A stretch of DNA of 64,000 bases, from the NCBI GenBank assembly GCA_002409325.1, contig DHUU01000018.1:246824-310823 (forward strand), written 5' to 3'. The notes under the pieces are model-generated. The model saw only the letters and a program-made list of their open reading frames with translations, was not told the DNA's origin and did not search any database. The stretch's first letter is position 1. Each line of letters starts with the position of its first letter. Source of the stretch: Bacteroidales bacterium UBA5226 (lineage in GTDB: Bacteria; Bacteroidota; Bacteroidia; Bacteroidales; UBA932). The position numbers and the translations under genes are program-made. This document shows, piece by piece, positions 1 to 8,118 of this stretch.

Positions 1-1
1 C

Positions 2-436
2 ATACCGGAGGATACAAGAAATTTCAGGTGGTCAGGAGGATTCGGGTACAGAAAAGATCCCGTTTACGGAGATATCAGGATGCATGATGGAATTGACCTG
101 ACAGGCGCTCCCAATTCACCGGTTTATGCAACAGGTGACGGTCAGGTTGAAGCAATAAAATACGAGTACAACGGTTACGGACGTTATATACTGGTCGACC
201 ATGGTTTTGGCTATAAAACTCGTTACGCCCACCTGAATAAAACCATTGTATATGAAGGCCAGCTGATCAAACGCGGGGAGCAGATAGGCCTGCTGGGATC
301 GACCGGAAAATCTACAGGTCATCACGTGCATTACGAGGTGATATATATGGGACGGGCAGTCAATCCCTATAATTATTTCAACAACAATATTGCAACGGAC
401 GATTACCATGCGGTAATTCTGGGCGGACGCCAATAG
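2..436 (+). CDS. M23 family metallopeptidase (5' truncated by window edge)
   Basis: This is the C-terminal part of a LytM-type zinc endopeptidase that would cleave peptidoglycan cross-bridges in the periplasm. The frame is open from base 2, so the first ATG inside the window (80) is internal. The zinc and catalytic signatures are complete: H-DGI-D at bases 83-97, a YAHL histidine, and HVH at about 323-331, followed by the usual beta strand YEV. The visible part holds the whole catalytic domain; the missing part is probably a signal or membrane anchor plus a linker. It is followed 9 bases later by a second M23 gene, so the two are probably co-transcribed. The family call is firm; the exact bond cleaved cannot be told. 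Confidence 0.93.
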   Translation: MPEDTRNFRWSGGFGYRKDPVYGDIRMHDGIDLTGAPNSPVYATGDGQVEAIKYEYNGYGRYILVDHGFGYKTRYAHLNKTIVYEGQLIKRGEQIGLLGSTGKSTGHHVHYEVIYMGRAVNPYNYFNNNIATDDYHAVILGGRQ

Positions 437-445
437 TTTCTGAAA

Positions 446-1402
446 ATGAACCGGTATCAGTTCAATAAGGAAAAATTGGAATTCACCAGGGTGCGTCTCA
501 ATGTCAAAGCCATCTTAAAGCGTACCTTGTGGGTTTTCCTGGGCAGCATAGGCCTGGCCCTGCTCTATTATCTGATCTTCGGGATGTTCATTCTCTCCCC
601 GGCCGAAAGAAACCTTATTCGTGAAACAGAAATCATGCAAAGTGAATATGACAGACTCAGCCGTGAAATGAATAACCTGAACAAGGTTCTGGAAGAACTG
701 GAAGTAAGGGACAAGAGCATTTACGGAACGGTTCTTCATTCACAGCCGCTTGAACTGACAGAGGAAGCCGATATAAACCACTACCGGCTGCTCATGGAAG
801 ATCCTTCTTTCACACTGGCCTATCATGCCGATTCGGTCATCACCGGTTTGGAACAACGCGCTGTGTGGGTAACCGAGGCCCTCTTCCGGGTGTCAAACAT
901 AGTGTACAAACAATTGGACAGCCTGAAATACCTGCCGGCCGCCTTCCCCCTGCGCAACCCCTCCCTGGAAGCCATGGGGGCCACTACCGGACATCGTATA
1001 CATCCCTTTTATAAAATCCCGATGGATCATACGGGGATGGATTTTCTGGTTGGACTGGGAACAGATGTGCTGGCAACAGCCGACGGCCAGGTTGTCAACG
1101 TTGCCCGCTCGGCAAGGGGCAAGGGTAATGTGGTGGAGATATTGCATCCTTACAGGGGCTATTCTACCGTTTATGCTCACCTGAGTGACATGTTTGTTAG
1201 AAAAGGCCAGTATGTTACAAGAGGAATGACCATTGCGCGGGTGGGATCTACCGGAATGTCCTTTATGCCCCACCTGCATTATGAAGTCTGGCAGAACGAT
1301 CAGGTAATGGACCCGGTTCATTATTATTTTATGGACGTTATGCCCGCCGAATACCGACAGATTATGCTCACGGCATATAACACAGGACAATCTTTAGATT
1401 AA
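446..1402 (+). CDS. Membrane-anchored M23 family metallopeptidase
   Basis: A 318-residue peptidoglycan endopeptidase. Residues about 29-50 form a single membrane segment, 52-92 a charged coiled coil, and about 175-290 the LytM/M23 domain. The zinc-site residues H195-xxx-D199 and H276-L-H278 are all present, so it should be active rather than an EnvC-type activator. The architecture (anchor, coiled coil, LytM) resembles cell-elongation or division hydrolases. It sits between another M23 gene and a MerR-type regulator, all on one strand with gaps of 9 and 6 bases. In other Bacteroidales an M23 gene is likewise found just before this merR (family knowledge). Confidence 0.93.
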   Translation: MNRYQFNKEKLEFTRVRLNVKAILKRTLWVFLGSIGLALLYYLIFGMFILSPAERNLIRETEIMQSEYDRLSREMNNLNKVLEELEVRDKSIYGTVLHSQPLELTEEADINHYRLLMEDPSFTLAYHADSVITGLEQRAVWVTEALFRVSNIVYKQLDSLKYLPAAFPLRNPSLEAMGATTGHRIHPFYKIPMDHTGMDFLVGLGTDVLATADGQVVNVARSARGKGNVVEILHPYRGYSTVYAHLSDMFVRKGQYVTRGMTIARVGSTGMSFMPHLHYEVWQNDQVMDPVHYYFMDVMPAEYRQIMLTAYNTGQSLD

Positions 1403-1408
1403 CCGATT

Positions 1409-1729
1409 ATGGATAAAATGTACTACTCCATTGGAGAAGTGGCCGAAATGCTTGAAGAAAGCACCTCTCTTGTGCGTTTCTGGTCCACCACTTTTTGCGA
1501 TTTTATTAAACCGGTAAGGAACAAGAAAGGTAACCGGCTGTTTACGGCAGATGATGTGGCCAGTTTCAAAATTATTTATCACCTGGTAAAGGAACGCGGA
1601 ATGACCCTGGAAGGAGCAAAAAAGCGCCTTCGGGACAACAAGGAAGGGGAGGACAGAACGGTAGACATCATTGCGTCTCTCAACCGGATCAAAACACAGC
1701 TCACAGAAATTAAGGATATGATGGGATGA
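1409..1729 (+). CDS. MerR-family transcriptional regulator (HTH only)
   Basis: A 106-residue DNA-binding protein with a MerR winged helix-turn-helix at about residues 4-72. It starts YYSIGEVAEMLEES and has the typical wing sequence around residues 30-45. The C-terminal helix (about 80-106) is a short dimerisation helix with no metal- or drug-binding domain, so an effector cannot be named. This stripped-down MerR form is common in Bacteroidota. Its stop overlaps the start of the Nif3-like gene by four bases (ATGA), which suggests translational coupling. Targets are unknown; no clear MerR operator was identified. Confidence 0.88.
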   Translation: MDKMYYSIGEVAEMLEESTSLVRFWSTTFCDFIKPVRNKKGNRLFTADDVASFKIIYHLVKERGMTLEGAKKRLRDNKEGEDRTVDIIASLNRIKTQLTEIKDMMG

Positions 1730-2526
1730 GGCTCTTAGCAGCAGATATCATAGAAGTCCTGGAACAATGGGCTCCCTGGGAATTACAGGAAGAATGGGAT
1801 AATTCCGGTCTTTGCATAGGGAATCCCGCAACCCCGGTGAGCGGGATCCTGGTCTGCCTTGATTGCACTCCGGAGGTTGTTGAAGAAGCCATTTCAGGTG
1901 GTCTTAACATGATCATATCACACCATCCGCTCATTTTTAAAGGCTTGAAAAGCCTGAAGGACACAACCCCTGTTGAGCGGACTGTTGCCCGGGCCATTCG
2001 CGGCAACCTGGTTGTATATTCCATACACACCAATGCCGACAAAATCATGGACGGTGTGAGCGGGGCCATGGGACGCGCACTGAATCTGCAAAATATTTCC
2101 ATTCTGGCCCCTGAATCATGTCTGAACCGGGACGCTGCACCTTGCGGGTTGGGGGTGGTGGGGGATCTTGAGCAACCAATGCTTACAGAAGATTTTTTCA
2201 ACCTGCTCAAAACCACTTTTTCCCTGCAACATTTTAAAGCCTCGGTCCCGTTTCAACGGCAAGTCTCCAGGATAGCCCTGTGCGGGGGCAGCGGATCTTC
2301 CCTGATACCCTATGCCTTGCGTTCCGGAGCAGGAGTTTATGTTAGTGCAGACTTTAATTATCACTCCTATTTTGAAACGGTTCCGCAGATTATGCTGGCA
2401 GATATCGGTCATTATGAATCGGAGGCCGGTGTGCAGGACCAGATAGTCAACCAGCTTATTAAAAAATTCCCTACCTTTGCCGTCCGCAAAACAGAGATCT
2501 TCACAAATCCCATCAGATATTACTAA
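1726..2526 (+). CDS. Nif3-like dinuclear metal-centre protein (DUF34/YbgI family)
   Basis: A 266-residue member of the Nif3/DUF34 family, which forms hexameric toroids with a two-metal site. The metal-binding residues are visible: the SHHP pair H66/H67, H101 and D105 in SIHTNAD, and the C-terminal DIGHYESE motif. The length matches the short form without the PII-like insertion domain. The biochemical role is unsettled in the literature; it is often mis-annotated as GTP cyclohydrolase I type 2. Its neighbour is a zinc-ribbon coiled-coil protein 15 bases downstream, a pairing also seen in many other bacteria (family knowledge), which hints at a shared process. Confidence 0.92.
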   Translation: MRLLAADIIEVLEQWAPWELQEEWDNSGLCIGNPATPVSGILVCLDCTPEVVEEAISGGLNMIISHHPLIFKGLKSLKDTTPVERTVARAIRGNLVVYSIHTNADKIMDGVSGAMGRALNLQNISILAPESCLNRDAAPCGLGVVGDLEQPMLTEDFFNLLKTTFSLQHFKASVPFQRQVSRIALCGGSGSSLIPYALRSGAGVYVSADFNYHSYFETVPQIMLADIGHYESEAGVQDQIVNQLIKKFPTFAVRKTEIFTNPIRYY

Positions 2527-2541
2527 GTTATCAATTATACT

Positions 2542-3345
2542 ATGACAAAGAAAACGACAAAAACAGCCGGGACCGAAGCCGGTTCATTTACCGCCCTGCA
2601 AAAGGCCGAACAGGAAGGAACGCTGACAATGGAGGAAAAATTGCGTCTTCTTTTTCAACTTCAAACAACAGATTCACAGATAGACAAAATACACCTGCTT
2701 CGCGGCGAGCTTCCCTTGGAAGTACAGGATCTTGAAGACGACATCAAAGGGCTGGCCACCAGGATGGAGAATCTGCAAAAGGAAATCCGTGATATTGAAA
2801 AAGACATTGCATTTCGCAGAATCGATGCCGACAATGCACGTGGAATGGTCGGCAGGTATGAAGCCCAGCAGGCCAATGTGAAGAACAGCCGCGAATTTGA
2901 TTCCCTTGCCAAAGAAATCGAAAACCAGAAATTAGACGCCGAAATGGCAGAAAAATATATCCGTGAATTTTCGCTGTTGCTCAAAGACAGAAAAGAAAAC
3001 CTGGAGAAAACCAAAGAGGCCCACACCGAAAGGCAGAAAGACCTGGAAGCAAAGAAAAAAGAACTGGAAAGCATTATAAATGAAACCGCCAAAGAAGAAG
3101 AAGTCCTGCTTCGCAAGGTGGAACAGATAGAAAGCCAGATAGATGCACGTGTCCTTTCTGCATACCGCAAAGTCCGGAAAAACGCACGCAACGGTCTAGC
3201 CGTAGTAACGGTAAAACGGGGTGCCTGCGGCGGGTGTTTCAACAATATTCCCCCCCAGCGCCAGCTGGACATCAGGATGAGCAAAAAAATCATTGTATGC
3301 GAATACTGCGGAAGAATTCTGGTTGATCCTGATTTTGAAGAATAA
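2542..3345 (+). CDS. C4-type zinc-ribbon coiled-coil protein (DUF164/CdsZ family)
   Basis: A 267-residue cytoplasmic protein. Residues about 35-200 are a long, highly charged antiparallel coiled coil, and the C-terminus is a four-cysteine zinc ribbon with CGGC at 229-232 and CEYC at 253-256. The family is widespread and has been proposed to act in nucleic-acid or chaperone contexts, but no general function is established. It follows the Nif3-like gene closely, and its last bases overlap the start of the aminotransferase gene. The first 30 residues are a Lys/Thr-rich, probably disordered tail. Confidence 0.9.
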   Translation: MTKKTTKTAGTEAGSFTALQKAEQEGTLTMEEKLRLLFQLQTTDSQIDKIHLLRGELPLEVQDLEDDIKGLATRMENLQKEIRDIEKDIAFRRIDADNARGMVGRYEAQQANVKNSREFDSLAKEIENQKLDAEMAEKYIREFSLLLKDRKENLEKTKEAHTERQKDLEAKKKELESIINETAKEEEVLLRKVEQIESQIDARVLSAYRKVRKNARNGLAVVTVKRGACGGCFNNIPPQRQLDIRMSKKIIVCEYCGRILVDPDFEE

Positions 3346-4534
3346 GCCTTCCATACGCCAGCAATTTTTTGACCACTTGGGCCAAACCTCCCCCTCTCCA
3401 CTTGGGTTAGAAATTCAGAAAGCAGAGGGGATATTTCTTCTGTCGCCTTCCGGAAAACGTTACGTAGATCTTATTTCGGGTGTTTCTGTAAGCAATGTGG
3501 GCCATGCCCGCAAGGAAGTCATCCAGGCCATAGCGGACCAGGCAGCAAATCACCTCCACCTTATGGTTTATGGTGAAATTATTCAGCAACCACAGGTACT
3601 TCTGGCCACCCTGCTGACAGAACTTCTTCCCGCGACACTCAATTCTGTTTACTTTGTCAATTCAGGTTCCGAAGCCAACGAAGCAGCCCTGAAGCTGGCC
3701 AAACGCATTACCGGCCGGCATAAAATCGCTTGTTTCCGGAATGCATACCATGGGAGCACGCACGGTGCTCTGAGTGTTATGGGCAATGAAACATACCGCC
3801 GGTCTTTCAGGCCTTTATTGCCCGGCATACTAGAAATGCGGTTTAATAACCTGGCAGATCTGGCGCTCATTGATAGGGCTACTGCCTGTGTAATTATCGA
3901 ACCTGTTCAGGCAGAAGCCGGTGTTCGCCTTCCTGAACCGGGTTTTTTGGAATCCCTGCGCAAACGTTGTAACGATACGGGAACTTTGCTTATCTTTGAT
4001 GAGGTCCAGACAGGTTTCGGCAGGACAGGCAGCCTCTTTGCCATGCAAAAATATGGGGTCACACCCGATATGGTTACTCTGGCCAAAGCTCTGGGAGGGG
4101 GGATGCCCCTGGGGGCTCTGGTCTGTAACAGGGAGTTGATGAAAGCCTGGAAATCTGACCCTGTTCTGGGGCATATTACCACTTTTGGAGGACATCCTGT
4201 TTGTTGTGCTGCAGGTTTTGCCGCCCTGCAGGTGCTATTGCGCGAAGGTTGGACAGAGCTGGTACAGGAAAAGGCAGCTTTTCTGAAAGAAGCACTGGCC
4301 GCACATCCCGCAGTTAAGGAGGTAAGGGGAGAAGGGTTGTTGCTTGCGGTGGAACTGGGCTCGGCCCAAAAGGTACAGGATATGATCCGCCTGCTGTTGG
4401 AAGAAGGCGCCATGGCAGATTGGTTTTTATACTGCGATACGGCATTCCGGATAGCTCCGCCCTTGTGTATAAACAGGGAAGAATTGCACCTTACTGCCGG
4501 TATAGTTTCCAGGGCATTGGATAAATTGAAATAA
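3335..4534 (+). CDS. Class III PLP-dependent aminotransferase (acetylornithine/GABA aminotransferase-like)
   Basis: A cytoplasmic fold-type I aminotransferase of about 399 residues. Family hallmarks are visible: the NSGSEANEAALKLA cofactor-phosphate region, the IFDEVQTGFGRTG motif with the PLP-pyridine aspartate, and the LAKALGGGMPLGAL lysine that forms the internal aldimine. The substrate could be N-acetylornithine, ornithine or GABA; no argininogenesis genes are nearby. An ATG at 3293 in this frame adds 14 residues unlike the family. Homologues begin a few residues before RQQFF, so I chose TTG at 3335, which overlaps the upstream gene by 11 bases. The start is therefore uncertain; the family call is not. 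Confidence 0.88.
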   Translation: MKNKPSIRQQFFDHLGQTSPSPLGLEIQKAEGIFLLSPSGKRYVDLISGVSVSNVGHARKEVIQAIADQAANHLHLMVYGEIIQQPQVLLATLLTELLPATLNSVYFVNSGSEANEAALKLAKRITGRHKIACFRNAYHGSTHGALSVMGNETYRRSFRPLLPGILEMRFNNLADLALIDRATACVIIEPVQAEAGVRLPEPGFLESLRKRCNDTGTLLIFDEVQTGFGRTGSLFAMQKYGVTPDMVTLAKALGGGMPLGALVCNRELMKAWKSDPVLGHITTFGGHPVCCAAGFAALQVLLREGWTELVQEKAAFLKEALAAHPAVKEVRGEGLLLAVELGSAQKVQDMIRLLLEEGAMADWFLYCDTAFRIAPPLCINREELHLTAGIVSRALDKLK

Positions 4535-4547
4535 AAAGGAGATATAT

Positions 4548-6050
4548 ATGGCAAAACGCGCACCTGATACCAGCACTGCAAAGGGTAAGGGACAGGCCCA
4601 GGTTGAAACCGTGGGTCTGGATATGGGAAAGGTCCCTCCCCAGGCCATTGACATGGAGGAAGCCGTTCTCGGGGCGTTGCTGCTAGAGCCAAACGCATCG
4701 ATCGACATTGTGGGGGTGGTAAAACCGGAATATTTCTACAAGGAAAGTCACCGGAAGATCTTTGCAGCCATAACTGACCTGGTCTCGGCCCACAACCCTG
4801 TTGATATTTATACGGTTGCTGAAGAGTTGAAGAAAAACAACCTGCTGGACGAAGTGGGAGGGCCCTATTACCTGAGTCAGCTTTCCATGCGGGTGGCAGC
4901 CGCCTCGCACCTGGATTATCACTCCAAGGTGTTGACGCAAAAATTCATTCAGCGTGAATTGATCACCACAGCATACGGCATCCTGCGCGATGCTTTTGAT
5001 GACGCCATACCTGCCGACGAATTGCTTAATGCTTCACAGCAAAAGCTTTTTGACCTGGGCGATCTGAACCTGCGCAGGGATACGCGTCCCGTACGTTCCA
5101 TCCTGGGAGAAGTACTGGACGAATTGTCCGATGTACAGACAAGAGATGACGGATTGAGCGGACTTCCATCGGGCTTTACTTCACTCGACCGGATGACACT
5201 GGGATGGCAGAAGGCAGACCTGGTTGTGATCGCGGCAAGACCTTCTATGGGAAAAACGGCTTTTGTGCTGAGTATGGCCCGGAACATGACAGTAAACCAT
5301 AATATACCGGTGGCCTTTTTTTCTCTGGAAATGCCTGATGTCCAGCTGGCCAAACGTTTACTGGTAAGTGAAACGGGCTTGTCATCTGAGAAGATCAGAG
5401 GGGGTAAAAAATTAAAAAATTTTGAATGGGAACAGCTCAACCAACGCATCATAAACCTGACCAAAGCCCCGCTTTTCATTGACGACACCCCGTCCCTTTC
5501 CATATTTGAATTCAGGTCCAAGGCCCGGCGCCTGGTTGCCCATAAAGGCGTTAAACTCATTATCATAGACTATATGCAGCTAATGGCAGGACCTCCTGAG
5601 CTTAGGGGTATGCGTGAACAGGAAGTGGCCGCCATTTCCCGGTCTCTGAAGGCCATTGCCAAGGAACTGAATGTGCCGGTGATCGCCCTGTCGCAGATGA
5701 ACCGTTCTTCGGAAACCAGGGGAGGCAACCGCCGGCCTCAGCTGAGTGACCTGAGGGAATCAGGGGCTATTGAACAGGACGCCGACATAGTTATATTCCT
5801 CTATCGTCCAGAATATTACGGAATTAAAGCAGATGACAGCGGGCGTTCACTGGAAGGAATTGCAGAGGTTATCATGGCAAAACACCGTAACGGAGCTGTC
5901 GGGGAATTCCAGATGCGTTTCCGCAGCAACGAGATACGTTTTATGGATCTGAATGAAGGTGGTCCGGATTTTGCAACAGGAGAGGGCATGACTTATGCCT
6001 CGCGGATGAATCAAATGAATGATCTGAATGACAACTTTGGCGGGTTATAG
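4548..6050 (+). CDS. dnaB: Replicative DNA helicase DnaB
   Basis: A 500-residue hexameric helicase that unwinds the replication fork. The N-terminal DnaB domain (about 30-135) is followed by a linker and the RecA-like ATPase domain (about 190-465) with Walker A ARPSMGKTAF, Walker B LIIIDYMQLM and the conserved ALSQMNRSSE and LSDLRESGAIEQDAD stretches. There is no intein. A good Shine-Dalgarno sequence (AAAAGGAG) sits 6-13 bases before the ATG. The next gene starts inside its last 23 bases. Length and order are typical for the family. Confidence 0.98.
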   Translation: MAKRAPDTSTAKGKGQAQVETVGLDMGKVPPQAIDMEEAVLGALLLEPNASIDIVGVVKPEYFYKESHRKIFAAITDLVSAHNPVDIYTVAEELKKNNLLDEVGGPYYLSQLSMRVAAASHLDYHSKVLTQKFIQRELITTAYGILRDAFDDAIPADELLNASQQKLFDLGDLNLRRDTRPVRSILGEVLDELSDVQTRDDGLSGLPSGFTSLDRMTLGWQKADLVVIAARPSMGKTAFVLSMARNMTVNHNIPVAFFSLEMPDVQLAKRLLVSETGLSSEKIRGGKKLKNFEWEQLNQRIINLTKAPLFIDDTPSLSIFEFRSKARRLVAHKGVKLIIIDYMQLMAGPPELRGMREQEVAAISRSLKAIAKELNVPVIALSQMNRSSETRGGNRRPQLSDLRESGAIEQDADIVIFLYRPEYYGIKADDSGRSLEGIAEVIMAKHRNGAVGEFQMRFRSNEIRFMDLNEGGPDFATGEGMTYASRMNQMNDLNDNFGGL

Positions 6051-6882
6051 ATATTCCATCCTTACGTTATTCCTGTTGACCGTATCATGGCTTTCTTCTG
6101 CACAGGAAGCTGAAAAACCTTGCCTCCCCCTGAGGGAGGTCGCTTCTTCACAATTGGCCTTCGCAGGCGGAGAGAAACTGACCATCATTGCCAGTTATAC
6201 CTGGGGTGTGCTTAATACCGATGTGGGAACTGTAACCCTTGAGATTGCCGAAAAAAACAACGGTGTAGTACCGCTGTTCCAGGCAACAGGGCGCATTCAG
6301 ACAGCGCGTTTCTTCAATGCGTTTTTCCGTATGGATGATTACTACGAAAGTCATTTCAGGCAAACAGACCTGCGTCCCACATATTTTATGCGGGATATTC
6401 ATGAAGGCAAGTATACCATCCAGAATTATTACCATTACAATACAGATCATTCCATCAATGCCAGGATTATCCGCAAGGATGGCTCGGTCCAGGATACTAT
6501 ATTGCCCGGAAGGGTCTGCACATTTGATTTTATAACCCTGTTCTATTATCTTAGAAATCTGGAATTCAAAAACATGAATCCGGGCGACATTTCTCCCATA
6601 TCTTTTGCCATTGACGAGGAGATCTATGATTTGTACCTCAGATTTGATGGCAGGGATGAAATACGCATTCAGGGTATAGGGACATTCCGTTGTCTGAAAT
6701 TTTCCGCACAGACAGTAGCGGGTGTGGTATTTGACGGCAAGGAAGAACTGCGCTTCTGGATCAGTGACGACCGCAACAGGATCCCCTTATTTATAGAATC
6801 CCCCGTAGTGATAGGCCGGGTAAACGGCAGGCTGGGCAGCTATGAAAACCTGCGGTATCCGCTGACAAGTAAAATAAAATAG
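6028..6882 (+). CDS. Secreted DUF3108 domain protein
   Basis: A 284-residue protein with an N-terminal signal peptide (hydrophobic about residues 9-24, cleavage after SSA) and a DUF3108 beta-rich domain over most of the remainder. This family is common in Bacteroidota and Proteobacteria and is predicted to be periplasmic or outer-membrane associated; its function is not known. The start overlaps the end of dnaB by 23 bases, so it is probably translated from the dnaB transcript. Another in-frame start would remove the signal peptide, which supports 6028. rseC follows after two bases. Confidence 0.82.
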   Translation: MTTLAGYRYSILTLFLLTVSWLSSAQEAEKPCLPLREVASSQLAFAGGEKLTIIASYTWGVLNTDVGTVTLEIAEKNNGVVPLFQATGRIQTARFFNAFFRMDDYYESHFRQTDLRPTYFMRDIHEGKYTIQNYYHYNTDHSINARIIRKDGSVQDTILPGRVCTFDFITLFYYLRNLEFKNMNPGDISPISFAIDEEIYDLYLRFDGRDEIRIQGIGTFRCLKFSAQTVAGVVFDGKEELRFWISDDRNRIPLFIESPVVIGRVNGRLGSYENLRYPLTSKIK

Positions 6883-6884
6883 GG

Positions 6885-7310
6885 ATGTCTTCCGCTCAAT
6901 GTATCAGACACAGGGGAATTATCACAGGGGTGAATCCGCTTAGGGCAGAAATCACCACCAGCGGGGCGTGCAATTCCTGCCACGCAAAAGGGTTATGTTC
7001 ACTTGGCCAGACAAAACAAAAAGAGATTACCCGTCTGAAGGAACCTCAGGACTGGCACCCGGCAGTAGGCCAGGAGGTGTCTATTGAAATGCATACCCGC
7101 CTGGGATTTAAAGCATTGTGGTACGCGATGGTTTTGCCTGCTATCGTTATGGGGCTATTGATAGCTGTTTGTGTGCTCCTGAATTTACCCGAGTGGATGA
7201 TGGGATTAATAGTTATTTTTGGTATAGGAATTTATTTCTTTGTTCTATATTTGTTAAAAGATCGCATCCAAAATGACTTCTACTTTACTGTACACCATCT
7301 TGAGCCTTAG
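6885..7310 (+). CDS. rseC: SoxR-reducing system protein RseC family
   Basis: A 141-residue membrane protein. Its N-terminal domain carries a four-cysteine cluster (CNSCHAKGLCSLG plus an earlier C), and it has two membrane helices (about 86-107 and 111-130). RseC works with the Rnf complex and is thought to assist redox control or assembly; in E. coli it is part of the SoxR-reducing system. Here it leads the rnf genes, exactly as in many Bacteroidales, and its end overlaps rnfB by 38 bases. SoxR itself is not in the window, so a general Rnf-associated role is more likely. Confidence 0.9.
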   Translation: MSSAQCIRHRGIITGVNPLRAEITTSGACNSCHAKGLCSLGQTKQKEITRLKEPQDWHPAVGQEVSIEMHTRLGFKALWYAMVLPAIVMGLLIAVCVLLNLPEWMMGLIVIFGIGIYFFVLYLLKDRIQNDFYFTVHHLEP

Positions 7311-8118
7311 CATACTGGGAGGGCTCCTGGCAGTTATATTGTATTTTGTGGCGCAAAAGTTCAAAGTGCAGGAAGATCTCCGTATAGATCAAGTTCTGGA
7401 GGCCCTGCCAGGCGCAAATTGCGGTGGGTGCGGCTTTGCCGGCTGCCGGGCATTTGCCGAACATTATATAAACAACACCGATTCTTCTGACTTTATTTGC
7501 CCTGTCGGTGGAAATGAAACCATGCGGCACATTGCACAGATTCTTGGCAGGGAGGCTAAGGAGCAGGTGCCAAAAGTGGCCGTGATTCGTTGCAACGGTT
7601 CCTGTCAGATACTGCCACGGCTCAACACCTACAATGGAAGTCCTAGTTGTGCTGTGGCCGCCGATCTGTATGGCGGACAGACAGGTTGCTCCTATGGGTG
7701 TCTTGGAATGGGCGATTGTGTTAAGGCCTGCCAGTTTAATGCCATTGTCATGGATCCGCTCACGTGCCTGCCTGTGGTACTGGAAGACAAATGCACATCT
7801 TGTGGTGCCTGTGTGAATACCTGCCCGCGCAACATTGTGGAAATAAGGCCAAAAGGACCCAAAAACCGGAGGATCTATGTGGCTTGCGCCAATAAGGACA
7901 AAGGGGCCTTAACCCGCAAGGTCTGTTCAGTGGGATGCATTGGTTGTCAATTGTGCCAGAAAGCCTGTCCGTTTGAAGCCATTACCATAAATGACAACCT
8001 GGCAACCATTGATCCGGGAAAGTGCCGCCTGTGCAGGAAATGCGCCCCTGTATGCCCGGTGGGATGCATAACAGAGATCAATTTTCCACCAAAAAAACAA
8101 GAGACCGTAAATGAGTAA
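7273..8118 (+). CDS. rnfB: Electron transport complex subunit RnfB
   Basis: A 281-residue iron-sulfur subunit of the Rnf ferredoxin:NAD+ oxidoreductase, which couples electron transfer to Na+ or H+ translocation. An N-terminal membrane helix (about 6-26) is followed by the Fe-S cluster motif CGGCGFAGC starting at C50 and by two ferredoxin-type 4Fe-4S modules with CxxCxxCxxxC patterns (for example CTSCGACVNTCP and CRLCRKCAPVCP). It receives electrons from ferredoxin on the cytoplasmic side. The start lies within rseC, and the stop overlaps rnfC by 8 bases, so translation is probably coupled. Confidence 0.97.
   Translation: MTSTLLYTILSLSILGGLLAVILYFVAQKFKVQEDLRIDQVLEALPGANCGGCGFAGCRAFAEHYINNTDSSDFICPVGGNETMRHIAQILGREAKEQVPKVAVIRCNGSCQILPRLNTYNGSPSCAVAADLYGGQTGCSYGCLGMGDCVKACQFNAIVMDPLTCLPVVLEDKCTSCGACVNTCPRNIVEIRPKGPKNRRIYVACANKDKGALTRKVCSVGCIGCQLCQKACPFEAITINDNLATIDPGKCRLCRKCAPVCPVGCITEINFPPKKQETVNE

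Noticed and set aside
3907..4698. A 263-codon open frame antisense to the aminotransferase
   Set aside because: It lies wholly across two genes with clear family motifs, has no promoter or ribosome site, and its translation is Pro/Arg/Ser-rich as expected for a shadow frame.
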